Source: Micromussa lordhowensis (taxonomy: Eukaryota > Cnidaria > Anthozoa > Scleractinia > Lobophylliidae). From it: 64,000 bases of DNA. Below, piece after piece: positions 12,381 through 22,546 of this stretch. The position numbers were made by a program, and so were the translations under genes. How positions within the stretch are numbered: the stretch's first letter is position 1; each line of letters opens with the position of its first letter. The notes beneath the pieces were generated by a model that was not told the DNA's origin, made no database searches, and worked only from the letters and a program-made list of their open reading frames with translations. The DNA is taken from NCBI GenBank assembly GCA_964020085.1, contig OZ026595.1:19916153-19980152 (forward strand). Reading direction: 5' to 3'.

Positions 12381-13139
12381 GGTGGCCGAACACAGTTTTC
12401 GCGCGTGCTTTTGCAGCACGTGCACAAGGATTTCAAAGAACGAACATGCCGTCAATAGAGCGGTCATTTTATTTACTCAACACCCGCACTATCTGTGTTA
12501 TTTTTCTCAATAACTTAACGCAGTGTATTGATGGCTTTAGTCTTATTACAAAGATATGTTAGAAAAGGTAACGATGCAAAGAACCCAGCAATTTTCAGCT
12601 TTTGTTTGTTGCCAAAAGAACCCAGTTAAATGCAACGCATGCGCAGTTGCTTGAAAAATTGAGACCGATTGCTTTAGCAGAAACGTGCCGATTTCTAACG
12701 ATCCAGTCGTTAGAATTTTAAGAAATTTGGCAGAAAAATAGATCATAGACCACGTGAATGATCTATCGAAAAAAAAATCTGAATTTTGACATAGGGAATT
12801 TTTAATAATACAGAAAACGATTAACGGCAAATTACGAAAATCGCCAATGTCAAAATTTTATTAGAACCATGCTGACAGAAGGGATTTAATGTCAATTCTT
12901 AGTGTGCAAAATATGAAAATAATCTAATGACTGGATTCTTTTAAATAAACAAAAACCATTTAAGCCTTGTTTTCAACCAGCCCCGTTGCCATGGCAACAG
13001 CACACACCCTAGTCAAAATGCGAGAATAAATATTTCTGTGGTTAACCTTGACTCTTGCAAAAAATGGGCGCCAAAGCATAAATAGTTTAAACGTTATGGT
13101 GGATTATGTACAGGCACTTGAAAACTGTGTTCGGCCACC
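12381..13139. mobile_element. TTAA-flanked MITE, family 2
   Basis: 759-bp element with a perfect 20-bp terminal inverted repeat: GGTGGCCGAACACAGTTTTC at 12381-12400 and its exact complement at 13120-13139. It is flanked by TTAA at 12377-12380, shared with the family 1 element on its left, and at 13140-13143. The structure again points to the piggyBac superfamily. The short ORFs inside are not convincing genes. Confidence 0.88.
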
Positions 13140-13901
13140 TTAAACAAAACTGCATATCAGATATCACGAAGTGTTCAAGTTGACTTACCATGTTTGATCG
13201 GCGAACAAAAGACCAAGTAAAAAATTATCTAAAGGGAAGTCGAGTGTGTCACAAAATGTGATGATCGATATAAGGAATTTTGACGGCTTTTCCTTTAGTC
13301 CAGTTGAACCATCTGTGCACGTCTGCGTCATTTCTTTTGGCAAAACGTTTAAAAGAATGTAAAACTTGATAGTTAAAAAGTAAGCAAGACATCAGAGCCA
13401 GGGAGTAACACACCGGGCTTTATATGTATCTATCAACAAATAGTCATTGGGTTGATATGAGATCGAACTGCTTCTACGCAACCGTCACTATTGACTCTAA
13501 CTGACGTACTTCACGTTAGATCTAGCAGTTATTGCAGCGTGCTTTGGGTTTGTTCTTCTCAAACTTATTTGTCCATAAAATTAATTTTTTAGTGAAATGG
13601 AGACAAAACACGGCCTCAATGATCTCTGGGTAATAGTATCGCAGTTTGACCAAATTTGATCGCTTTATTGAGGGGAAGTACTCCACACAGATCGCCCTTT
13701 CTGCCACGGACTCACATGTTCAGCTATCTCAGTAGAGTGGGGCCCGAGGATAGCCTTGTTACCACTTCTCAGGGCCTGGGGATTAGGACATCAGAGAGAG
13801 GATTGGGACCTCTTATTAGCCTGGGGGTAGCCTGAATAGTAGGCTTCTCTATCGTTGCCAGCCACGTCACCCGTGCGATACTATGAGATTCATGTATATA
13901 T

Positions 13902-14069
13902 TGTAGCGCCGGGCGATTGCCCACGGGTACCCCCCTTAGTAACTGCTGTAAGTCACGTGACGTATGGTGCAGTAACTATGTGCTCAGTTGAGTTGCTAAA
14001 GCGGTACCGCAGTAGCTCCAGATTAAAAACAGTTTGAATACCGTGTTATTGTGGAATTGTGGCGTTACA
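13902..14069. mobile_element. Possible small solo LTR
   Basis: A 168-bp segment starts TGTAGCGCC and ends with the near-complement GGCGTTACA, with the 5'-TG...CA-3' ends usual for LTRs, and is flanked by ATAT on both sides. The flank is low complexity, so the target duplication is weak evidence. No primer-binding site or internal region is present, as expected for a solo LTR. An unrelated MITE is the main alternative. Confidence 0.3.
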
Positions 14070-14225
14070 ATATATATGAATATTTTCTTTTCTGGATTTT
14101 GTAGCGTATGTAACCCGTATTGGAAGTAACGCAATTAGCTGTATGTTTTTTTTATATAGGTGATGAGTAGAGTATAGCATTGTTAGTAGAGTAAGTATCT
14201 CACATTGTAAGTAAGTACTGTAAGT

Positions 14226-14920
14226 GTTACATACATACATACATACATAAACTTTATTTTTCCTCGAATTTAAGAGTAGCTATTATAAAAGCTAATATTT
14301 CCGAGAAAACAATAACAAAAGTAACAAAATATACAACAACATTATTAACTACGATTCTGTACAATATTTACAAGTTATGGCTAAAAGAAATAGGACTATA
14401 TATAAAAAATTTAAGAGCACTAAAGTGAAAATCATCAAATGTACATAAAATCAAGGCTAGCTAATGCTTTTTTAAAATCATTAAAATTGGTAGTTCGAAA
14501 AAAGTCCGGCAGTGAGTTCCATTGATTGGCGGCATGATAAGAAAAAGAACGAAGGCCATAAGTAGTAGTTTTAGGTACAGGAAGTGTCAGAATATAATTA
14601 CCGCGTAAATTATAGGAGGTAGCACGGAGAGTAAACATATTCTGCATATAAATAGGATACTTAGTTAAAAATAAACTTTTATAAAGTAAAATTAACATAT
14701 TATGTATACGTTTATTGTACAGAGAAGCACAATTAACTTTGTCCAGTAAGTTATAATATTCAGATTCGAAGTCACCTAGAATAAACCTAAGGATCCTTTT
14801 ATTTAAAACTTCTATCTTATCCGTATTTCGGGTGCCACAGAAATGCCACACCGATGAACAATAATAAAAGTGCGGCAAGATAAAGGCTTTATACAGTTTA
14901 CAGTTATTGCCGGTTTTCAC
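14226..14920 (-). pseudogene. 5'-truncated LINE fragment, C-terminal end of ORF2
   Basis: A 161-codon minus-strand frame (14435-14920) matches the tail of non-LTR retrotransposon polymerases of the Jockey/CR1/L2 group: a YKAFILPHFYYCSSVW-type motif, then LNKRILRFI and a terminal region with AANQWNSLPD. The reverse transcriptase core and endonuclease are absent, so this is a typical 5'-truncated insertion. Its 3' end (left side) finishes in a (TATG)n tail reading as ACATACATACATA on the plus strand, the same kind of tail as the large LINE at 22.5 kb. It lies in the inferred long first intron of the 15.7 kb receptor gene. Assignment to a LINE is firm; the exact clade is not. Confidence 0.8.
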
Positions 14921-15671
14921 ATGACGTCACTAAAATTCAAACTGCACAACTATTGATCCTCCTGATATTTTACTTTAATGATGTATAAGAGCAGCCGAAA
15001 ACTAATATTCATACAAATTTCTGTTCCGAATGAGTTCTTGGTTTTGTGATAGACTACGGTTGAATTTCTAAGCTTTTGCGTGACGCGGCATTCACCTGAA
15101 AGCCCGGCCAGGTGTTTAAAAAATGACTTATTTCGAGAAATTTGGCCATCTGAACAGTTCTTGTATTGGAAAAAGTATTATTTTAATCGTTTTTTAGTTC
15201 CTCGAGAGATAAATTTCCCCTTTTTTAGCAAAACTCAGTGACAGATGTTTCTGTTACTTTCCGGCCGCCATACAAATCTCTATAAATATAAATTTGGGGA
15301 AAAAGCTTCTCCGCATATCTTGCAGAAGGAGAATTGCTGTGACCTGAATCTTGGCGACAGTCTTTGCATAGTTACCTTCTTTCTTTTCTCAGATTCTGGA
15401 CTTCATCTATTGAACAGTTTTGATTTTTATTTTGAACGGCGTGACACTGAAAACCAGCAAATGTACCTACTGTAGCTTCTCGCAAACTTAGTTTTATCAT
15501 GATTTAGTTTAAACACAAATTGAAATAAACAAAAGTTTGAATAACAAAAAGATTCATATATTTGAGAATCATATGAGAATTCTAATTTAATTACAGTAAA
15601 TACCAATATTTCATACTTATATAATCGTTTGATCCTGATCCAGTCTCTTTTGAGTATTCAGAATCATAAAG

Positions 15672-17766
15672 ATGCCAGCTTCCATGAACATGACCTACGA
15701 CACCACTGCAATGGGATTAAATGGTACTAATCTGTTATTACATTTAAGGCGGGGGTAAACGTGAAGGCTGTTTTGAGGTCGTTTAACACGGCCTTTCTGC
15801 CAATATCTCGGTCTCTTTTCTCTTTACACTAAATCTCTCTGCTTATCTCATTAACCACTGTTTGGTGGTTATCTATAAATTTATGGGTGATTTTTGGGCA
15901 TTTTGGGAAAGAGATATTTTTCTCAAAGGATAGGTTAAATTGAGGAAAATGTGAAATGTTGAAGATTTGATGGATTTGGAAAATTGAAATTTGAAGTGAA
16001 GAATTAGTAGACGGATACCAAACAGTCCCCTAGCAACCTGGGGCTCTCTTTTGCGGGGCTCAACTGTCTGGTAGTGTTTCCAACCCATCTTAGTCCTAAC
16101 AATTTCCTTTTTTATATCACTTCAAATTTCACGCCTATTCATGTTTACCCCCGCCTTAACCCTGTCATATTCAGGCTCAAAATTTTAGTATTTTGATAGC
16201 GTAATTGCAACGAAATTGAAGTAATTTCATTTTAAAAAGAAAAAAATAAAATAACCAGCAAAAAGATGGGTTGATTTTTCTAACGCCAGGGGATTTTATC
16301 TGTTTTTGAAAAAGATTGCAATGTTCAAAATATCGATAAAATATCAATATATGACATATATGGTCTGTATCTTGCTTAATTTTTTGGCGGCCTGTGCTGA
16401 CGTTAACTAGAGTGAACGTAAACTAATGTTTTTACGGATGTTAGGAGAGTAAGGCCTTGAAATGTTACAAAATGATCCGTTCCAGTACTGAATGCCCCCT
16501 TTGTAGCAGGCCCCCACCCCCTTGAGTGGTAATTAAAGAAATTGACGTTCCAGACATTGACAGATGATAGACTGGTTAAACAAGCAAACATTATCCTCTT
16601 CTTTACTTTCTGTGCGTAACATGGAAAAAAGCAAGAGAATATTGTCACAACTAAGGGGAACCCTATTGTCAAAGTTCCTCTATCTGTTGTTATTCATTTA
16701 TGCTAAGGAAAGAACCATTAATAAAGAGAGAGCAATATATTTTTTGATTTCTTTCCTAGCAACAAGCTCCACTGGTGCTCCACCGGCGCCATTCATTATT
16801 ACTGAAAATATCAAGATTGGCATGTCCACAGCATATGCAGTGATTTTCATTATTGCTCTATTGGGTAATATCCTTGGCTTGTTCGTGGTGTTGAAGAGGT
16901 CCTCTCGCTCTACCAGCGTCACAAACCTCTTCATTGCCAATATGGCCGCCGCAGATCTGCTTTTAACCGTCACGCTAATGCCGTTCCAGGTGAGCTTCTA
17001 CTTCCGTGGAGTCGCCTGGATTGGGGGAACATTGGGTAAAATAACGTGCAAGGCTTTGTTTTACCTCATCCCAGTTTCAATAGCGGCAACTGTCCTAGCC
17101 ATGGTACTCATTTCATTCGATAGATTTTACGCAGTATTCTATCCTTTAAAAGCAAAGACCTTCCGAAAGCCGAAAATCCTGTCAGCAGTCATTTGGATCC
17201 TATCTTTTGTGTTAATGCTGCCATGTCCTATGATGTATCAAGTTCAGTTTAATTCCTCTCAAAATATTTACCAATGTGTGCAAGTTTGGCCCTGGGAAGA
17301 TCCAAACGATCCCACTTTGAAGAAAACTTATCGCGTCCTCAGGATCTTCCACAGCACCGCTTTCGTCTTACTTTACGCACTGCCACTTTGTATAACTATT
17401 GTCATCTACTTCTTAATATGTCGTAAACTGTGGCTTCGGAAAATCCCTGGAAACGTAACAGAGAGAAATCGCGCCGCGGCTGAAGAGTCCAAACGCAAAG
17501 TTGTGCGACTACTGGTAATTATTGTCGTGGTATTTGCGCTGTGTTGGTTCCCAACGTATGTCAATCACTACTTTTGGTTCATACGACCTGATCTAGAACG
17601 AAAGTTACCTCTTGAATTGCAATTCTTCTTCGCCTGGCTCGGGCATGCAAACAGCGCAATAAACCCTTGCATTTATATCCTGATGAGTGACAAATTTCGC
17701 AGAGAGCTGGCTTCTACGCTTGCCGGCTGTTTGCCCACGTGCACGTCGTTTCAGGGATGGCTATGA
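15672..17766 (+). CDS. Class A (rhodopsin-type) peptide-like GPCR, two coding exons
   Basis: Likely a cell-surface seven-helix receptor for a neuropeptide-like ligand, acting through G proteins; the ligand cannot be told. Exon 1 is 15672-15723 (donor GT at 15724) and exon 2 is 16760-17766 (acceptor AG at 16758-16759). Joining them in phase 1 gives 352 residues and creates an N-A-T glycosylation sequon at the junction. A longer ORF starting at 16564 would read through the intron and is rejected. Landmarks: N-glycosylation sites in the N-terminus, TM1 GN at about 52-54, ADLL in TM2, Cys114 and Cys190 (the TM3-loop 2 disulphide), DRF at 138-140 in place of DRY, a WPWEDPND loop, CWFP at 279-282 in TM6 and NPCIY at 319-323 in TM7. 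An acceptor at 15660-15661 just before the ATG implies an upstream non-coding exon. The paralogue at 42.0 kb has the same design. A 408-bp MITE begins 24 bases inside the intron. Confidence 0.88.
15748..16155. mobile_element. TTAA-flanked MITE, family 1 copy B (intronic)
   Basis: Near-identical to 11970-12376, flanked by TTAA at 15744-15747 and 16156-16159. It lies inside the single coding-region intron of the 15.7 kb receptor gene, beginning only 24 bases after the 5' splice site. The two copies prove mobility and define the element ends precisely. Confidence 0.88.
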
Positions 17767-18911
17767 AATTACCCAAACACATGACCGTACCTGACCTGTC
17801 CAAGAAGAACAAATCAAGTGGCTCCATGAGTTGTCACTTTAGAGTAGTTTATCAAGCAACAACATTTCAATCATTATATAACGAGTACAATAGGTCATAT
17901 GAGGGTTACTATCAAGTATGCAGGGTAAACGATTTATTCATAGGGGAGAAGCCTGATGAATTTTTACAATAGCATATTATAATAGCTTCTGCAGCAGAAC
18001 GAAACAAGGTTACCTGCTAGAAAAATGGAGCATTGTGTAACAATTTTGGTTGGTAGAAGTAGCATGAATACAACTTCTGTAAAATATGAACGTTGAGATT
18101 TATTTGTGACCTTGTATGCGTCCTATGAGTCAATAATTCTTGTTAAGAGCAACAGCAATGTTTATAGTTAAGTTTTTTTTAAGATGGTGAGTCAGTATCG
18201 TTCAGACCAAAACAGGTTATCAGGATAGAATTACTTTGTTGTTTTACCTCCAAAAAGAGTAAGTGCTTTTAAAGAAATGTACACGGAAAACAACTATTAG
18301 CCCATCAGTGTTTTAAGCCTGTCTGTTCTCATCTGAGCAGTTGCCGAGTGCTAGAAACTGATTAATGTGAACATGGTATAGCTTATTCAAGCTATTTAAC
18401 GCAAGTTTAAACAGTGGAAGTCACAAACCGTACCGTGACCGTGGTATTTCATATTTCATTTCTCTGTTTTCTTCTTAGTCATAGTTTCAGTTGAGAGAGA
18501 GGAATATATCTACAACTCGACACAGTGCAAATTAAAATTTCCACACACACATTTCCATGCTCTGCTGTGTGGCGACGTATATATACTGCCAACATCTTTT
18601 CTCGATGTTTAGAACTGACAAAACTCTGTACTTCGTTTGTAGTGTTTTACCAGACACGTAGTCATCCGTGAATCTTTGCGCAAGATACGTCTGTGTTGGG
18701 AACATACATGGACATAGCTTTCTACTGAATTTAAACAGCGAGAAATCAATAGCTGAAATTAGAATAAATAATATGTTTAGAAGTCATAAGACCTGCAATA
18801 CGAAAGGTTCTAGGACTTCTGTGAAAGGATTTCTGAAGACCTTTCAAAAATCCTCTTGTTGCATGAAAGGGACAATCTTTGCGTTATGTATATTACAATT
18901 TTGCTGGCATG
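17767..18911. other. 3' flank of the 15.7 kb GPCR
   Basis: No gene recognised. ORFs at 17739-17972 and 18668-18925 have no domain I know, and the first overlaps the receptor's last codons in another frame. The first clear AATAAA on the plus strand is near 18763, far downstream, so the 3' end of the transcript is not settled. Confidence 0.45.
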
Positions 18912-19299
18912 CACCATTTTTGTGAATGAAAGTTCATCTGGAGAAATTACATTCATAGACGGTTTTTAGACACGTGTATATGATAGATACCAGCATAAAC
19001 ACAATATAATTGGTAGCTCTTACACCATTTTTGCGACCGAAAGTTCATTTGACAGAAGTTCAGTGAGTATTTCATAGTCTGAATACAAATGTAGGGTGGA
19101 TGGATGCCAGAAAAAATACAATTTAATTGGTGCAGTGGCTTGCACCGTTTTTGTGAACGAAAGTTCATTTGACAGATGTTCAATGAGTATTTCATGGTCT
19201 TAATACAAATGTATAAGATGGATGCCAGAATAAATACAATTTAATTGGTGCAGTGGCTTGCACCATTTTTGTGAACGAAAGTTCATTTGAGGAAATTAG
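18912..19299. repeat. Minisatellite, about 118-bp unit, 3.3 copies
   Basis: The phrase CACC(A/G)TTTTTGTGAACGAAAGTTCAT recurs at 18912, 19023, 19143 and 19261, with spacings of 111, 120 and 118 bases. The later units also share CAATTTAATTGGTGCAGTGGCTTG. The tandem array ends at the Ngaro left boundary and does not resume after the Ngaro right boundary at 33537. Confidence 0.85.
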
Positions 19300-19689
19300 T
19301 CCAAGTTTATGCTAGCATAAACTGAGGTTAATAAGCCTGAGAATTAGGCCCTTCGTCAACACACTCACCGTAATACTAGCAACAAGGATGTCTCTGTTCC
19401 TAGGTCACACAATGTGCAACACTTGGATAAGCCTTTATACTAAGTAACGATAGATACTAGTCCAAAGTACAAGACAGTACAATGAACAGTAAGCGATTAT
19501 TTGACTACAATGTATCTTTCTCTTTGGGAAAGTCCACTGTAACCTAGCACGTTATATTCGCTGGACTCCACAAAGGTTCCATTCATACTATCACATGCTC
19601 ATCATGCTCATGTGCTCCATCATTTTCCATACACTGTCCTTCCCCAGTCATTTCTGTTGGGTTTCGGTTCACTCACAACAGCGTTTATA
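19300..19689 (+). repeat. Ngaro split direct repeat A, copy 1 (left end)
   Basis: 390-bp repeat starting TCCAAGTTTATGCTAGCATA. It contains a perfect 18-bp palindrome, GTTTATGCTAGCATAAAC, at 19305-19322, close to the element end, a plausible recombination site. It is repeated at 27698 and 32500. The gag ATG lies about 50 bases downstream. Confidence 0.9.
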
Positions 19690-19739
19690 CAGCGTTTATA
19701 CAAGAGCGTCTCTTACCGACTTTCATAACCTAACGTACA

Positions 19740-20675
19740 ATGCCAAGGCCAAGGAGGACCATAAACCGTCGACGTGCTGCATTGGATGGCGCCAACGCAC
19801 CAGCAGAAAATCAAACCGACTACAGCGCCATGTCCACCGAAGCCCTTCGTCTCACGCTGGGAGAACGTCACCTCCAGCAAACCGGCAATCGTCGCGAACT
19901 TATCTCGCGACTACAACAGAATGAACAGCACCGACCGCCCGCATCACAACCAGAAAGTGGCCCGTCCAATTCCAGCGTCGCCACTGGCGTCCCAAACGCA
20001 GAATTGGCCGCCTTAATCGCCTCCATAGTGGACGACCGGATGAACCGCCATTGCAGTAATGACCAACTTGCTCGGCCCAGTCCTCCGAGTAACCTTCAGA
20101 GCCACGGGCCTAGTCCTCCTCTACCGCCACAAGATGGCGGCCAAAACACAACCTGTCAAGTACCTACTTCTTCTCTTCGAAGTTCTCCAGCTGGTAATCT
20201 CCTCCCAAACACCGCCGTCCCTTCTGGTCTCACCGCTTCTTCCGGTCTGGGTTCCCTCTCCTCTCCTGCTGACTTTTCTGATCCAGCTCAAGTCGCGTCC
20301 CTCCACCCGAACTTCCGACAGCCTTCCCTCGCAAGCCACCTGACAAAAACCACCTCGTCGGCCATCACGAACGGTGAGTACGTGGACTTTGCTACCCTTT
20401 TACCAATGACCTCCCTTCTCACTGACACCATCCATTCCCATCTCAATTTAAAGGTTGGCGATCAAGGCCTAACTATTCCCCTTCCATCCTCCTCTAAACG
20501 CCCCAAAATCACTTCTATCGATCGATGGCTCGATGCGTTTGCCATATATTTCGCCGTTATCGTATCGGTGTATCCCTCTCGTGCCGCTGATTTAATTGCC
20601 TATCAACAGCTGATTCGAGATGCGGCACGAAAGTTCCCTGGGATGGCTTGGTATGTCTATGATGTGGAATTCTGA
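19740..20675 (+). pseudogene. Ngaro gag-like ORF1, copy 1, truncated by a nonsense codon
   Basis: Same protein as the intact copy at 28138-29436 but ending after 311 residues. A TGA at 20673-20675 replaces the CGA (Arg) present at 29071-29073 in copy 2, a single C-to-T change. The truncated product keeps the basic N-terminus and the SAP-like motif but loses the cysteine-rich nucleic-acid-binding tail. The remaining frame is still open downstream (20811-21038), so the mutation is recent. Confidence 0.88.
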
Positions 20676-22546
20676 AGGCGTGCCTCCCATAACCTTTCTG
20701 CCAAGTGGGGGGAACGGGACGTCCAGCTCTACCTCGATACTTTTACAGGCCTACCCAAATCGGGATGCCGATCTTGTGGCAGCACTGACCATCTCTCTGA
20801 TACCTCCCCTTTGTCTCCTAGTAGGTCCCGGGACGCCCTTGCCCAATCCGACCTGTGCTACAACTTTAACAAAGGCCGACCCTGCGCCCGCATCCCATGC
20901 CCTTACCAACACAGGTGTAACCAGCCGGGATGCTCAGCAGCTCACTCTGGGGAAGAGCACACTAAACTCACCCGCCACAGAGAGGACAGACCTAAATCGT
21001 CTTCAGGCTCTGGCAATTCCTCCCGAGGACACTCCTAAGTACCTCTCCCAACTGACCCCTCCCACCCCCATTGACATCAACACCCTTGCATCCTTCCTTC
21101 AGGACCACCCAGATCCCACAATAGTTAACCATCTTCTTTCAGGGTTCTCCCAGGGCTTTAAGATCGGCTATTCTGGTCCTAGGGCCCCAAAGGAATATTC
21201 TAACCTTCCCTGTGCAAATTCCAACCCATCTATCATTGACAAAAACATGCTAAAAGAGGTTACCCTGGGCCACACAGCGGGGCCTTTTTGCAGCCCCCCC
21301 TTCCCCAACTTGCAGGTATACCCCATTGGGGTCATTCCCAAGAAACACTCTTCAGAATGGCGCACTATTTTTCACCTCTCCTACCCCAAACACCGCCCCA
21401 CCAGTGTCAACGCCCACATTCCTCCCGAATCCTATTCTTTGCAATACATAAAGGTTGACCACGCAATTGCCATACTTCAGGATCTTGGTCCAGGATGCTT
21501 CATGTCCAAACTTGACATAAAATCAGCATTCCGCAACGTTCCCGTCCATCCCTCTGATTGGGAACTTCTGGGCATGAAATGGGAAGGGCTTTATTTCTTT
21601 GATATGGTCCTCCCCTTTGGTCTCAGGTCGGCCCCCTTCCTTTTCGACGAATTCTCTTCTGCGGTGGAATGGATCATTCAAACTAAACTTGATATTCCCA
21701 ATGTTACTCATATACTAGACGATTTCTTTTTTGCTACCCCCCCTCCCCGGTCAAAATGCATGACTGCCCTGTGCCAAATTTTACACCTTTTTGCGGAGCT
21801 AAATATTCCCATAGCTCCCGGGAAAACCTTTCCTGCATGCACATGCCTTGAATTTATGGGTATCCTACTTGATTCCAATAAAATGGAAGCCCGTCTCCCG
21901 GTGGACAAACTCACCCGCCTTCAGGCAACCCTGCTTCAGTGGACTAATAGGAAATCAGCTACCTTACAAGAGCTCCAGTCTCTAATTGGCACCCTCCAAT
22001 TTGCGTGTAAGGTTATCGCCCCTGGCCGCCCCTTCCTGCAACGCATTATCCACCTCACCAAGGGTATTAAGTTTCCTCATTGGCACATTCGCCTTAATTC
22101 AGGTTTTCGTAAGGACATTTCTATGTGGCAACATTTTCTCCAAAATTGGAACGGGGTGTCTCTCTTTTTAGATACCCAGGCCACATCTCCCCCCGAGCTT
22201 CAGCTATACACCGATGCTTCAGGTTCCCTGGGGTACGGGGGTTTCTTAGCAGGCGAATGGTTCCAGGGCCACTGGCTCCCGCACCACACCCTCAGCCAAA
22301 AACGAGGTATTAGCATCGAATGGCAGGAGCTATTTCCCATATACTTGGCCTGTATTTTATGGGGTCCCCGCTGGTCCGGCAAAAGAATCCGCATGTGGTG
22401 TGACAACAAGTCAGTGGTGGCTAGCATAAACTCTAAACACTCTAAGTCCCCCCGAGTAATGGACCTCATTCGAGCAATCACACTTCAAACACTCCAATAC
22501 AACTTTGCATTCACGGCCACTCACATCCCGGGCTTAGACAATTCTA
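20620..22546 (+). pseudogene. Ngaro pol (RT-RNase H), copy 1, split by a LINE
   Basis: Reading frame for reverse transcriptase and RNase H, identical in layout to the intact copy at 29018-31048. It is cut within the last RNase H motif (GLDNS, where copy 2 continues IADSLSR) by the 3.6-kb LINE. The C-terminal remainder resumes at about 26140-26246 in the same amino-acid order. The catalytic LDIKSAF and ILDD motifs and the TDASG and CDNKS motifs are still present upstream of the break. Confidence 0.9.

Noticed and set aside
16564..16759. Extended N-terminus of the 15.7 kb GPCR ORF beginning at 16564
   Set aside because: This segment precedes a good acceptor (TTTCCTAG at 16752-16759), is not conserved in the paralogue, and a homologous short exon 1 exists upstream. 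It is intronic.
20811..21038. Separate 75-codon gene with a CCCH finger
   Set aside because: It is the C-terminal part of the Ngaro gag frame downstream of the nonsense codon in copy 1.
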